Positions 18,982 to 28,847 of a stretch of 64,000 nt of DNA are shown here, in pieces; position 1 is the stretch's first letter, and each line of letters opens with the position of its first letter. A program made the translations under genes and the position numbers. The notes below the pieces were generated by a model, which did no database searches, had not been told where the DNA came from, and was given only the letters and a program-made list of their open reading frames with translations. The stretch comes from Bdellovibrionales bacterium GWA1_52_35 (lineage in GTDB: Bacteria; Bdellovibrionota; UBA1018): assembly GCA_001769805.1 (NCBI GenBank), contig MEPO01000003.1:62001-126000 (forward strand), given 5' to 3'.

Positions 18982-19127
18982 GGGAAGATCTCCCTTGGAT
19001 CAGGGCTGAGGTTCATATGAGTTTCCATTGGCATCAGGGCTGCAAATAGAACTTGTGACCGCAGGAAGCGGCTCATACTACTCCTCTCTCTCAAGGCCCT
19101 TCGGCACTCGCCGGGGGGCTTTTTTTT
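18982..19127 (+). ncRNA. Structured leader or sRNA upstream of lipA, ending in a strong intrinsic terminator (19093-19127)
   Basis: Hairpin GGGAAGATCTCCC (18982-18994), direct repeats TTGGATCAGGGCTG / TTGGCATCAGGGCTG, hairpin CCGCAGGAAGCGG (19059-19071), then AAGGCCCTTCGGC-ACTC-GCCGGGGGGCTTTTTTTT. Confidence 0.4.
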
Positions 19128-19175
19128 CGATTCCAGACTTGATTCATCAAACCGGGGGGTTTATAACGAGTGGCT

Positions 19176-20186
19176 ATGGCGATCTTCCAGGAATTACCCG
19201 TTCTCGACTCCGCGAGCTTGAGTCCTGCACCTTTGACCAGTGAGCCCGCAAAACCCATTTCACCCTCCAAAGCAGCGCAGATTTTAGCGGGTAAGAAACC
19301 GGAATGGCTTAAGATCCGCCCTCCTGCTGGCGAAAATTACGGAGAGATTAAGCACCTTCTGAGGGATGGAGGCCTCCATACCGTCTGTCAGGAAGCGCAT
19401 TGTCCAAACGTGGCGGAGTGCTGGGCTGCGGGCACGGCCACCTTCATGCTGGGTGGCGATACTTGTACGCGGGCCTGTCGTTTCTGCGCGATCAAAACCT
19501 CGCGAAATCCGCCGGCGCTGGATACGAATGAGCCCCATCAGATTGCCGCGAGCATTGCGACGTTGAAACTCAAATACGTGGTGCTCACTTCGGTGGATCG
19601 CGATGATCTGCCGGACGGAGGGGCGGGACATTTTGCCGCGACCATTCGCGAAATCAAAAGACTCGATCCCAAGATCATCGTGGAAGCACTCGTCCCCGAT
19701 TTTCGCGGTGATGTGGCGGCGATTGAGACGGTAGTTGCGTCCCGTCTGGATGTCTATGCTCATAATGTTGAGACCGTACAACGCCTGCAATACCGCGTAC
19801 GGGACCCGCGCGCGACCTACACGCAGTCGCTCGCAACACTTCGGGCCGCGAAAGCTTACGCTCAAACCATCGGGCATCCTCTGTTCACGAAAAGTTCTGT
19901 CATGCTGGGGCTCGGCGAAACGGCAGAGGAACTCAGCCAATGTTTTGATGATTTACGTGACTATGACGTGGATGTGCTGACGCTGGGCCAATATCTCCGG
20001 CCATCACTCCAACATCTGCCTGTTGAGAGATATTATAGTCCCGCGGAATTTGATGAGCTGAGAGTCGTCGGTGAGCGCAAGGGATTTGCATATGTGGCTT
20101 CTGGACCCATGGTTCGTTCGAGTTATCGCGCCGGTGAATTTTTTATCGAGGGCGTCATCAAGAAGCGCCGCGAACAGGAGAGCTAA
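19176..20186 (+). CDS. lipA: Lipoyl synthase
   Basis: CQEAHCPNVAECW, FMLGGDTCTRACRFCAIKT, VDRDDLPDGGAGHFAATI, EFDELR. Confidence 0.95.
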   Translation: MAIFQELPVLDSASLSPAPLTSEPAKPISPSKAAQILAGKKPEWLKIRPPAGENYGEIKHLLRDGGLHTVCQEAHCPNVAECWAAGTATFMLGGDTCTRACRFCAIKTSRNPPALDTNEPHQIAASIATLKLKYVVLTSVDRDDLPDGGAGHFAATIREIKRLDPKIIVEALVPDFRGDVAAIETVVASRLDVYAHNVETVQRLQYRVRDPRATYTQSLATLRAAKAYAQTIGHPLFTKSSVMLGLGETAEELSQCFDDLRDYDVDVLTLGQYLRPSLQHLPVERYYSPAEFDELRVVGERKGFAYVASGPMVRSSYRAGEFFIEGVIKKRREQES

Positions 20187-21452
20187 GTGGAATTCAAATT
20201 ACCCGAGCTGGGCGAAGGCGTGTCAGAAGGCGAATTGGTGAAATGGGCCGTGAAGCCCGGCGATGTGGTCAAACACGACCAGCCTCTTTGTGAAATCATG
20301 ACGGATAAAGCGACGATCGAGATTCCTTCTGCTTTTGAGGGCACGGTTGCGACTCTTCACGCCAAAGAAGGTGAAATCGTCCACGTCGGACAAATTCTTC
20401 TGAAATTTGAAACGGAAGCTGCCGCAGACCAGGCCAAGAAAGTGCCCACGCATATCGAAGACGTGGCGCCGTCTGTTTCCACGCCCGTCAACCAGGGTGC
20501 GAAACCAGCTCCTGCTGCCTCTCCTTTAAATATCGAAGAGCCCACGATTGCGGCCTCTCCAGCGACGCGGAAGATGGCCAAAGAAGCGGGAGTGGATTTG
20601 AACAAAATTTCCGCCAGCGGTCCGAATGGGCGGGTCCTGCGCGAAGACGTTGAGCGCTACATCAGTTCCGGGGCTCGTAAAACGCCGGCACCAGCAGCTG
20701 CTCCCAAAGTACCCCGCAAGGCAATGCCGGCGCCAGCAGCCGGTTCCGAGCAGCGCGTTCCCTTTGTGGGGCTCCGCAAAAAGATCGCCGAAAAGATGCG
20801 CGCTTCGAAAGACCACGCCGCTCATTACACCTATGTTGAAGAAGCCGATGCGACCGAACTGGTTCAGCTCCGTGCTCATGCGAAAGAAATCGGCGAGCGC
20901 CAGGGTGTGAAGGTGACCTACATTCCTTTTGTGATGAAGGCGATGGTTGCGGCGCTCAAGCAGTTCCCGATGATCAACTCATCACTGGATGAACAGGCCG
21001 GGCAACTGGTCCTGAAGAATTATTACAATATCGGTCTCTCGATCCAGACAGAGGACGGGCTGACCGCGCCGATTGTGAAGAGTGTTGAACATAAAACCGT
21101 GCTTGAACTAGCGCGGGAGATTGAAAACCTCGTGGATCGCGCGCGCAAAAAGCAGCTCACGCTGGAAGACTTCCAGGGCGGAACGGTGACGTTGACCAAC
21201 GCCGGCTCGATTGGCGGCTTATTCGCGACACCTGTGATCAATTATCCGGAAGTTGCGATCATGGGTTTCAACAAGATTTCCCGCAAGCCCGTCGTGAAAG
21301 TGATCGATGGGGTGGAGAAGATCGTGATCCGCGACTGGACTTACTTCTCGATTTCTCTCGATCATCGAGTTGTGGATGGCGGAATCGCGGCGGAGTTCAT
21401 GAAGATTTTCATCAAATACATCGAGAACCCGGGCTTTCTGCTTCTCGACTAG
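20187..21452 (+). CDS. Dihydrolipoamide acyltransferase (E2) of a 2-oxoacid dehydrogenase complex
   Basis: Lipoyl domain TDKATIEIPS, PSBD (SPATRKMAKEAGVDLNKISASGPNGRVLREDV), catalytic LDHRVVDG. Confidence 0.95.
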   Translation: MEFKLPELGEGVSEGELVKWAVKPGDVVKHDQPLCEIMTDKATIEIPSAFEGTVATLHAKEGEIVHVGQILLKFETEAAADQAKKVPTHIEDVAPSVSTPVNQGAKPAPAASPLNIEEPTIAASPATRKMAKEAGVDLNKISASGPNGRVLREDVERYISSGARKTPAPAAAPKVPRKAMPAPAAGSEQRVPFVGLRKKIAEKMRASKDHAAHYTYVEEADATELVQLRAHAKEIGERQGVKVTYIPFVMKAMVAALKQFPMINSSLDEQAGQLVLKNYYNIGLSIQTEDGLTAPIVKSVEHKTVLELAREIENLVDRARKKQLTLEDFQGGTVTLTNAGSIGGLFATPVINYPEVAIMGFNKISRKPVVKVIDGVEKIVIRDWTYFSISLDHRVVDGGIAAEFMKIFIKYIENPGFLLLD

Positions 21453-21453
21453 A

Positions 21454-22179
21454 ATGCAGTTGATTTCCTTACCCGGATTGACGCGGTATTCGGTTGCGCG
21501 CGAGCTTCAGTTGAAGCTGGTTGAGCGCCGGGCTGATGACTTGATTCCGGATACGGTGCTTTTTCTGGAACATTACCCGGTGATCACTCAGGGCCGCGGT
21601 CTGCAGTTCAATGGCACGGAGCGAACCAGGCATATGCCGCTGCCTGCGGCTTTCCCGGAAGGCGTTGAATTCTCAGAAACTGAACGCGGTGGCGATCTCA
21701 CGTATCATGGCCCCGGGCAGCTGGTGATTTATCCGATTTGCAAGTTGGATGGGCAGGGCTTTGGACCGGCGCGCGATGTCGAAGGATTTGTTCGAAAGCT
21801 TGAGGGAGTTCTGATCCAGGAACTTTCTGCTTCGGGGGTTCACGCCGAGAGCCGTCCGGGTGCGACGGGGGTCTGGGTGGGGGACTCCACGCAGGCAAAG
21901 AAGGTGGCCTCGGTTGGAATCGCGGTTCGCAAATGGGTCACCTATCATGGCATGGCAATCAACTGCGTGAACGATCTTTCGCCGTTCGGGTTGATCTCAC
22001 CTTGCGGGTTTTCTCCCGAAATCATGGGTCGTTTGAGTGATGTGCTCGCGCCTGATGCGTGGAGCAAGCTAAGTGGTACTCCGCGCATAAGTTGGCGCAA
22101 GGCTTTGGAAAGAGCGCTGGCCAGAAGAATGTCAGTGGATTCGGTCGTGCGGGAAGTTGACCTGCAGGATTTGCAGTAA
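21454..22179 (+). CDS. lipB: Octanoyltransferase
   Basis: LEHYPVITQGRG, GGDLTYHGPGQLVIYPI, GATGVWVG, KVASVGIAVRKWVTYHGMAINCVNDLSPFGLISPCG. Confidence 0.95.
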   Translation: MQLISLPGLTRYSVARELQLKLVERRADDLIPDTVLFLEHYPVITQGRGLQFNGTERTRHMPLPAAFPEGVEFSETERGGDLTYHGPGQLVIYPICKLDGQGFGPARDVEGFVRKLEGVLIQELSASGVHAESRPGATGVWVGDSTQAKKVASVGIAVRKWVTYHGMAINCVNDLSPFGLISPCGFSPEIMGRLSDVLAPDAWSKLSGTPRISWRKALERALARRMSVDSVVREVDLQDLQ

Positions 22180-22208
22180 AAAGACCTGCAACCCGGGGTT
22201 GCAGGTCT
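22176..22208 (-). terminator. Intrinsic terminator (minus strand)
   Basis: AGACCTGCAACCC/GGGTTGCAGGTCT stem followed by TTTTT on the minus strand. Just after the 94-aa gene. Confidence 0.7.
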
Positions 22209-22217
22209 CATGGAGAA

Positions 22218-22502
22218 TTACTCGGCTATCTTTTCTTCTTCTCTCATCTTTTCGTCAGCTTTGTGGTGGGGGCAGTCTTTGCCTGCGGCTTTGCACTCAG
22301 CCATGTGCTCTTTGTGTTTGTCGCAATCCTTGTGCTTCTTGCCATCTTTATGCTTCTTACCGCCCATGTGCGGGCAGTCTGCCATGGCTTTTCCCTCGCC
22401 TTTGGCGTGGGCGGGGCAATCGTCACAGGCGATTGCGGCAACTGAAAATTGCAGGGCGATGATCGCGAATGCGGTTGAAACAATAGTTATGAATTTTTTC
22501 AT
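22218..22502 (-). CDS. Small secreted His/Lys/Cys-rich putative metal-binding protein
   Basis: MKKFITIVSTAFAIIALQFSVAAIA signal, then CDDCPAHAK...DCPHMGGKKHKDGKKHKDCDKHKEHMAECKAAGKDCPHHK. Confidence 0.75.
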   Translation of the reverse strand: MKKFITIVSTAFAIIALQFSVAAIACDDCPAHAKGEGKAMADCPHMGGKKHKDGKKHKDCDKHKEHMAECKAAGKDCPHHKADEKMREEEKIAE

Positions 22503-22628
22503 GGATTCTCCTTATTGAGTTAAACCGAAATTGTAGTCCCACCCGGTGGGTTGCACTACTTAAGAATTTTTAATTTGCATGATTTGCCCGTCTGTACCTT
22601 TGTCAAGGCGTGGGGTAGGTTGAGGTTT

Positions 22629-23135
22629 ATGAAACTGAGCTTTCGGAATTTTCTGGTGGTTGCAATGGGTGTCTCTGGTCTTTTTGGCTCGGATCTCTGG
22701 GCCGCACCTTCGGACTTTGCCGGCATTTGGGAAACCCAAGATGGAAAAGCAGACCAATACTCTGGGTGGGGCGGGATCAATTTTACGAATTGCAGCATTC
22801 GCGCCGATATCAATACCGTCGAGGATCTCTTCTCAATCAAGAGCATCAGCGTGAAGTGTCAAGAGCCGGGTCAAGAGAAGTTCGTCAAGGTCCTTCCGCG
22901 AGAAGACTTTACTCTCGGTGATAACGGAAAGCTCTGGGGACCCAACGGCAGCGGAAAAATCACTGGGCAGCTGGTCCAGCTTGAGCAATTGGACCCCTAT
23001 GACGGCAATCACTATGTCCGTGCCGAAATCCGGGGCAATGCTCTTTTCCTGCTTTGGTCTTACGTCAGTGAAGAAGGTTTTTCGTTCGATGTGGACGGTG
23101 GGGCAACTGGGTTAGTCCGAACCGTTACACCGTAA
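22629..23135 (+). CDS. Secreted hypothetical protein
   Basis: Signal peptide MKLSFRNFLVVAMGVSGLFGSDLWA. Confidence 0.65.
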   Translation: MKLSFRNFLVVAMGVSGLFGSDLWAAPSDFAGIWETQDGKADQYSGWGGINFTNCSIRADINTVEDLFSIKSISVKCQEPGQEKFVKVLPREDFTLGDNGKLWGPNGSGKITGQLVQLEQLDPYDGNHYVRAEIRGNALFLLWSYVSEEGFSFDVDGGATGLVRTVTP

Positions 23136-23149
23136 CCTTCTCAGAGTAA

Positions 23150-24331
23150 CTAGTGCACGCTTAAATTTCCTGGTGCTGATGGTACCTTGATGGTTGAAGT
23201 CCCGTCTATCGTAATAGGACGTCCATTGGCATTGACTGCACCCGTTGAGTCTACGACATAAAGATACCGGTTCGGGGAGGCAGAAGCCGGGCCTGAATTG
23301 ACCGTGAAAGTGATCGATCCTGCCGACCAAGCCGTTGCGGGTTGCGCATCACAAGCGGTCCTCGCACTCCAGGTGCTGGTGTTGCAGATTTCAACGCGTG
23401 CCTGGGTACTGTCGATGTACATGTCGTCTAAAAATATATCGTAATTATGTAAGCCTCCCGTGCCGTCGTCTTGCGCCCCCCTACCGTCTTCCGTCCCAAG
23501 TAAAACAGTATCGAGCAAGAACGAATACCCCGATGCGCGAGTCATCGCCGAGGTATTCGATGCGGAATCCACGCCCAGCATATTAATGAAAATGCTGCCG
23601 TTGTTAACGCCTGCCGTACTTAATTTTTTGTACATTTCCACCCGAATCCAGGTGTTCTTCGGAGGTGCTGCCAGGTAGGCGACGCCATTACTATAGAAGA
23701 GCTCCGACATGTTAACTCCATTGTTGAAAGCACAATAAGGGCCACTGCCATTGGAAAAATTGAAGGTACCTCCAAGTGAGGTGTTGCCTGACCCATTATA
23801 AAAAGGTATCGCGGTTGACCCTTGTGACCCGCCTGCTGCAGGCGACGAGTTTATTCGTGACATCTTAACAATTGAGTCGTCGTTAGTGTCTGCATTTGCC
23901 GTTCTCCACCAATAGGAGATGAACATCTCCTGCGTGGGGGGGGAGTAGGTGAAATGATTCGTATTAAAATTTTCATAATTCACAATGTGACGCCCGACTG
24001 ACAGATTCCCAGAACGTGCATAGGTATTATAGTAGAGGGCACCTTTACGGTCACAGTTCGGATTTGGAATACCCCCATTTGCACATTCGTAGACTACCCA
24101 AGAAGAATCGCGGGAATTCAATGAAGACCCCGCCGTTCCATTCTCAAACATATCAAACTTGATTGGTGCAGCTCTGGATTTCGTTCCGAAACCACTTCCG
24201 CTGATCGTCACGCTCTGCCCATTGCCGACAGTTCCACTCACAGCCGTGATGGCAGGGGCCGCAATCGCGAAACCACCTGATAAAGAAAGTCCGATAATTG
24301 AGCAAACGACCCAAGCAAATTTCTTACTCAT
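23150..24331 (-). CDS. Secreted protein with IPT/TIG-like domain and possible concanavalin-like beta-sandwich region
   Basis: MSKKFAWVVCSIIGLSLSGGFAIA signal; PAITAVSGTVGNGQSVTISGSGFG TIG-like; EMFISYWWRT...WIRVEMYKKL...YDIFLDDMYID. Confidence 0.65.
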   Translation of the reverse strand: MSKKFAWVVCSIIGLSLSGGFAIAAPAITAVSGTVGNGQSVTISGSGFGTKSRAAPIKFDMFENGTAGSSLNSRDSSWVVYECANGGIPNPNCDRKGALYYNTYARSGNLSVGRHIVNYENFNTNHFTYSPPTQEMFISYWWRTANADTNDDSIVKMSRINSSPAAGGSQGSTAIPFYNGSGNTSLGGTFNFSNGSGPYCAFNNGVNMSELFYSNGVAYLAAPPKNTWIRVEMYKKLSTAGVNNGSIFINMLGVDSASNTSAMTRASGYSFLLDTVLLGTEDGRGAQDDGTGGLHNYDIFLDDMYIDSTQARVEICNTSTWSARTACDAQPATAWSAGSITFTVNSGPASASPNRYLYVVDSTGAVNANGRPITIDGTSTIKVPSAPGNLSVH

Positions 24332-24499
24332 ATTAAATTCCCCGAAGTAGATTGTTTCTTCCATTTTGTGCCTTCCCGGGATTCTTCGCAAGCCAATTGT
24401 CGGTTGGAAATGAGTGGTAACGAACTGTTCGCAACTAATTAAATAGATTTTCAACTGCTCGATAGTGAACAGGCAACTGCACTTGTCATATCGAGTGCT

Positions 24500-25114
24500 T
24501 CAGTGTCGTCCTTTGTTCCCCAGGCCGCCCAGGAGATGCATCAGTTCCTGGCGACAGACCGGATCATCGCGAAAATCACCATGCATCGCACTGGTGATCG
24601 TGTAGCTCTGCTGTTTTTCCACGCCTCTCATCATCATGCAGAGGTGGAACGCTTCGATGATCACCGCCACTCCGCTCGGATTCAGAATTTTTTTCAGCTC
24701 TTCTGCAATTTGTGCCGTCAGGCGTTCCTGAACTTGAAGTCGACGAGCAAAGACATCAACAATGCGGGGAACTTTGGAAAGACCAATAATTTTTTTGCTG
24801 GGAATGTAAGCGACATGTGCCTTGCCATAGAATGGCAGAAGGTGATGCTCGCAAAGCGAAAAGAGTTCGATATCGCGAATGACCACGATGTCGCTCGAAT
24901 CAGCTGTGAAGAGCGCATTCCCAACCACGCTTCTTCCGGTCTTTTTATAGCCGGAAGTCAGAAAGCGCATGGCTGAAGTATAGCGACCGGGAGTATCGCG
25001 CAGACCCTCGCGACTGGGATCTTCTCCGAGCTCTTTCAGAATTTTCCGCATATTTTTGCCAATGGCACTGTGATTGTCTGCTGTTCGCTCTGCTGCTTTG
25101 TCGGTTGAATTCAT
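24500..25114 (-). CDS. folE: GTP cyclohydrolase I
   Basis: [73 protein letters not shown]. Confidence 0.95.
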   Translation of the reverse strand: MNSTDKAAERTADNHSAIGKNMRKILKELGEDPSREGLRDTPGRYTSAMRFLTSGYKKTGRSVVGNALFTADSSDIVVIRDIELFSLCEHHLLPFYGKAHVAYIPSKKIIGLSKVPRIVDVFARRLQVQERLTAQIAEELKKILNPSGVAVIIEAFHLCMMMRGVEKQQSYTITSAMHGDFRDDPVCRQELMHLLGGLGNKGRH

Positions 25115-25236
25115 GTCGTCCTCTTGATCACGTCGTATATTTCTTCGTATATCTTTTATTGATGCGGGGGCCAAGTTTTGGTACAGAGTGAACACGCATC
25201 GACCCCAAGGGTGGTAATTCAGCACAGGAGTACCGT

Positions 25237-26340
25237 ATGAGTCAACTTAAAGACGCCGTCATCAATGCCTTAAGGAAAGTTCAAGACCCCGATCTTCATA
25301 AGGATCTTGTTAGCCTGAACATGATCCGTGACCTAGACGTGAAAGAGGACGGAACCGTCTCTCTCCGCGTGATGCTGACCACTCCCGCTTGCCCGCTCAA
25401 AGCAAAAATTGAAGGCGATGTGCGAGCTGCCGTGAAAGCCGTTCCGGGGGTGAAGCAACTGAGCGTCAAAATGGATGCCGAAGTTCGCAAACATTCCGCT
25501 CCCCAGGGTTCCCAGTCCATTGAAGGTGTTGCTCATATCATTGCCGTCTCAAGCGGCAAAGGCGGCGTCGGCAAAAGTACCGTTTCGGTGAATCTTGCTG
25601 TCGCTCTCGCAGCCGAAGGAGCGCGCGTTGGCTTGCTCGATGCCGATATCTACGGACCGAATCTGCCGACCATGATGGGAGTTAAAGAGCCGCCCGGAAT
25701 GGAAGAGGGTCCAAGTGGCGAAGTATTCCTTCCACCCTCCGCTCATGGGGTTAAAGTGCTTTCGATCGGGATGCTCGTCGAAGGTGATCAGCCGCTCATC
25801 TGGCGCGGGCCGATGCTCCACAATGTCATCAGCCAGTTTTGTCACAAGGTGAAGTGGGGAGCGCTCGATTACCTCATCGTCGACATGCCCCCAGGAACCG
25901 GCGATGTCCAGCTCTCGCTTGCTCAACTCGTGCCGATCACCGGAGTCGTCATGGTGTCCACCCCTCAGGAAGTTTCGATGCAGGATGTCCGCAAGGCCTT
26001 CCTCATGTTTGACAAGGTCCGCGTTCCCGTACTTGGAATTGTCGAAAACATGAGCTACTTCAAATGCGATGGCTGCGACAAGAAGCACTCTATTTTTGGT
26101 CAGGGTGGCGGAAGGTTACTTGCAGAAAAATTCAAAACCGAGCTGCTTGGCGAAGTTCCTCTCCTTCCGCAGGTCCGCGAAGGCGGCGATGAAGGCAAGC
26201 CGATCGTCCTGCGCGATCCCCAGGCTGAGCCCGCACAGATTCTCAAGGGTGTCGCGCGCAAAGTGGCGCAGAAGGTTTCGATTCTCGCCAGCGAGAACAT
26301 TAATCCGGCGGATCTCATCCAGATCGGTAAGTTCAACTGA
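25237..26340 (+). CDS. Mrp/ApbC/NBP35-family iron-sulfur P-loop ATPase with N-terminal DUF59 (MIP18) domain
   Basis: [54 protein letters not shown]. Confidence 0.95.
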   Translation: MSQLKDAVINALRKVQDPDLHKDLVSLNMIRDLDVKEDGTVSLRVMLTTPACPLKAKIEGDVRAAVKAVPGVKQLSVKMDAEVRKHSAPQGSQSIEGVAHIIAVSSGKGGVGKSTVSVNLAVALAAEGARVGLLDADIYGPNLPTMMGVKEPPGMEEGPSGEVFLPPSAHGVKVLSIGMLVEGDQPLIWRGPMLHNVISQFCHKVKWGALDYLIVDMPPGTGDVQLSLAQLVPITGVVMVSTPQEVSMQDVRKAFLMFDKVRVPVLGIVENMSYFKCDGCDKKHSIFGQGGGRLLAEKFKTELLGEVPLLPQVREGGDEGKPIVLRDPQAEPAQILKGVARKVAQKVSILASENINPADLIQIGKFN

Positions 26341-26352
26341 GCCGTTTCAGCT

Positions 26353-26805
26353 CTAATTGGCTTCGATCTGCACAGTAAGAACGGTTCCGGCAGGCACGGT
26401 CGAAAAATCAATTGAGATTTCGTTGGAGTAAGGACTTTCGCACCCTTCCGCACAGATCGGGCTGCCGGGGCTTGCGTACGCTGTCATCGAAAAATATACC
26501 CGGCCAATCGCGCCGAGATTCGGAACTGTGGCAGTCTTGGCCTCGGGAGCGATCTCCAACTCATGTTCATAGCCCGTGAACGCGTGGTTGGTTTGAGAAA
26601 TCCTGCCGTAATAAAGTTTGAACCCTGTGATTCGCGCCCGCTCGCTGTCAACGTAATCCCAGCCTACAATTGCTGTACAGGTTTGAGCATCCGTGCACGT
26701 TGCTGTTAAATCGGGAGCACGATTGTTGATTGAGACCTTCCCGCAAGCGCTCAAGGTGAGCAACGTGAACAGGGTGAGGAACACTTGAGTGATTGTTTGA
26801 TTCAT
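26353..26805 (-). CDS. Putative lipoprotein with Fn3-like region
   Basis: Start MNQTITQVFLTLFTLLTLSAC (lipobox LSAC), then VGWDYVDSERARITGFKLYYGR. Confidence 0.6.
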   Translation of the reverse strand: MNQTITQVFLTLFTLLTLSACGKVSINNRAPDLTATCTDAQTCTAIVGWDYVDSERARITGFKLYYGRISQTNHAFTGYEHELEIAPEAKTATVPNLGAIGRVYFSMTAYASPGSPICAEGCESPYSNEISIDFSTVPAGTVLTVQIEAN

Positions 26806-26840
26806 AAAAGTACCAACCATTTCTGACGAACGACTTGTTC

Positions 26841-26855
26841 TAACGCAAGGCGTTA
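26841..26855. promoter_or_regulatory. Inverted repeat TAACGC-AAG-GCGTTA, candidate operator
   Basis: Perfect 6+3+6 palindrome in the divergent intergenic region between the lipoprotein and AlkD-like genes. Confidence 0.35.
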
Positions 26856-26910
26856 AGCTAATCAAGAAATGGGTTGTTCTGGTTAAGTTACTGATATATA
26901 TGAATTATTA

Positions 26911-27645
26911 ATGATAAAATCCCAGGTATCAGCTAAAGTAATTCAGGTCCGGCTCAGAAGGGCAGGGAACCCCGCCAAAGCCAGAATTCTGGGCTCATTT
27001 TTTAAAACCGGTCCCGGTCAGTACGGCGCAGGGGATGTTTTCCTCGGGCTGAATGTCCCTGAAATCCGCGCGGCCATGCGAGAGTATGCGGAAATCAGCC
27101 TGCCTGAAATCGAGAAGCTGCTGCATTCGCGTTTTCATGAAGCCCGGCTTCTGGCCCTCCTCCTCTGGGTGCGCAAATTTACAGCGAAAGGCGTGTCCGC
27201 TGCGGTTCAGCACAAAATTTTCCGAAATTATTTCAAAAACATCCGCTTCATCAATAACTGGGATCTCGTCGATCTTTCCGCTCCGCAAATCGTCGGCGGT
27301 TTTTTGTACGGAAAAAAACCTGACCTGCTTTTTAAAATGGCGCGCTCGCGTCACCTCTGGACCCGGAGAGTTGCCATTCTGGCGACTTTTTATTTCATCC
27401 GGCAGAATCGGTTTGCAGAAACGCTCAAAATTTCCGAGCTGCTCTTGAAAGATGAAGAAGACCTGATTCATAAAGCGACAGGATGGATGTTGCGCGAAGT
27501 CAGTAAGCGGGATTTTGGGCTGGCTGAAGAATTCATCAACAGACATGGCACCCGAATGCCCCGGACCATGCTTCGGTATGCGATCGAGCGTTTTCCAGAA
27601 AAACTGCGGAAGCATTATCTGAAGCGCCCCCGAGAATTCAGTTAA
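26911..27645 (+). CDS. DNA alkylation repair enzyme (AlkD-like HEAT-repeat glycosylase)
   Basis: GDVFLGLNVPEIRA, HEARLLALLLWV, INNWDLVDLSAPQIVG, RHLWTRRVAILATFYFIRQN, HKATGWMLREVSKRD. Confidence 0.9.
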   Translation: MIKSQVSAKVIQVRLRRAGNPAKARILGSFFKTGPGQYGAGDVFLGLNVPEIRAAMREYAEISLPEIEKLLHSRFHEARLLALLLWVRKFTAKGVSAAVQHKIFRNYFKNIRFINNWDLVDLSAPQIVGGFLYGKKPDLLFKMARSRHLWTRRVAILATFYFIRQNRFAETLKISELLLKDEEDLIHKATGWMLREVSKRDFGLAEEFINRHGTRMPRTMLRYAIERFPEKLRKHYLKRPREFS

Positions 27646-27712
27646 TCAAACCTGGGGGTTGAAATTCATCGTTGCCCGGTGTAGGTTTAGGTTACTAACA
27701 AAGGAGTCCTTC

Positions 27713-28216
27713 ATGGCAACGATCACACTTCAAGGTAATACGATTCATACCAGCGGCAGTCTTCCTGCGCTCAACACCTCGGCAATAGATTTCAAACTGA
27801 CGAAAGCGGACCTTTCGGACGTTTCACTCAAGGATTACGTCGGCAAGCGCAAGCTCTTGAACATCGTTCCCAGTCTCGATACCGGCATTTGCGCCGCTTC
27901 GGCCCGCAAATTCAATACTGAAGCTTCCAAGGTTCCAAACGCAGTCCTGCTGACCATCTCTGTTGATCTTCCTTTTGCCCAGAAACGTTTCTGCGAAGCT
28001 GAAGGAATCGAAAACGTGGTCATGCTCAGCGATCTTCGCAGCCGCACCTTCGGAAAAGATTACGGTGTCGAGATCACCACCGGCCCTTTGGCAGGATTGA
28101 TGAGTCGTGCGATTGTCGTGCTCGATGAAAAAGACCGTGTGATTTACACCGAGCAAGTTCCGGAAATCGTGCAAGAGCCGAATTACGACAAAGCCTTGAA
28201 TGCACTGAAGGGCTGA
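27713..28216 (+). CDS. tpx: Thiol peroxidase
   Basis: LNIVPSLDTGICAASARKFN, DLPFAQKRFCEAEGIENVVMLSDLRSRTFGKDYGV. Confidence 0.93.
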   Translation: MATITLQGNTIHTSGSLPALNTSAIDFKLTKADLSDVSLKDYVGKRKLLNIVPSLDTGICAASARKFNTEASKVPNAVLLTISVDLPFAQKRFCEAEGIENVVMLSDLRSRTFGKDYGVEITTGPLAGLMSRAIVVLDEKDRVIYTEQVPEIVQEPNYDKALNALKG

Positions 28217-28217
28217 T

Positions 28218-28847
28218 TCAAGTCGTTTTAACAACGATATCGTTGATCAGATTGCCAGCTTCATCCGCGCGGTCCGCGGCATTCGAGAGATGCCGGTAGA
28301 CTTCGCGGAGCTTCAGCATCTTTACGATTGAGGCCGGATCAGTCGGTCCTGCGAAAAGCTCGGCGATGGCGCGGCGGTAAGCCTTTTCCATTTCATTTTC
28401 AAAACGCTTGGCTTGCCGGGCGTGCTCAGACGCAACTGTGGGATGAGCTTCCAGTCGTTGCAAAGCCAAGTGCAGTTCTTTCGAGGCATCCAGTAAAAGT
28501 TGGGCCATCAGGCTGAGATGCTCGTTCGGCGCCAATTTAAGAATGGTCATTTCATCTACAGTGGAATGAGCGTAATCGAGCAAGTCGTCCACTGCGCGAG
28601 AAAGACTGTTGATATCCTCACGGTCAATGGGGGTCACGAACGTCCGGTTGAGCTCGTCAATGAGCATGCGACGGACTTCATCGGCTTCTTTTTCTGCCCG
28701 GTTCACGCGCTGCTCATTTTCCTCACTCGGATCTTTCATGTAAGCGGCGAGGCCTTGAAGGCCGACTACGCCGATTTCCGCCTGACGGGTAAGATAACGC
28801 ATGAAATTATCTTGCTTCGGTTTGAATAGATCATTGAACCAGCTCAT
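28218..28847 (-). CDS. DUF47-family PhoU-like protein
   Basis: EKEADEVRRMLIDELNRTFVTPIDREDINSLSRAVDDLLDY. Overlaps the PiT transporter gene by a few bases. Confidence 0.9.
   Translation of the reverse strand: MSWFNDLFKPKQDNFMRYLTRQAEIGVVGLQGLAAYMKDPSEENEQRVNRAEKEADEVRRMLIDELNRTFVTPIDREDINSLSRAVDDLLDYAHSTVDEMTILKLAPNEHLSLMAQLLLDASKELHLALQRLEAHPTVASEHARQAKRFENEMEKAYRRAIAELFAGPTDPASIVKMLKLREVYRHLSNAADRADEAGNLINDIVVKTT

Noticed and set aside
19028-19243. 71-aa ORF overlapping the lipA leader and lipA start
   Set aside because: Crosses a strong terminator and the lipA coding region; no supporting features.
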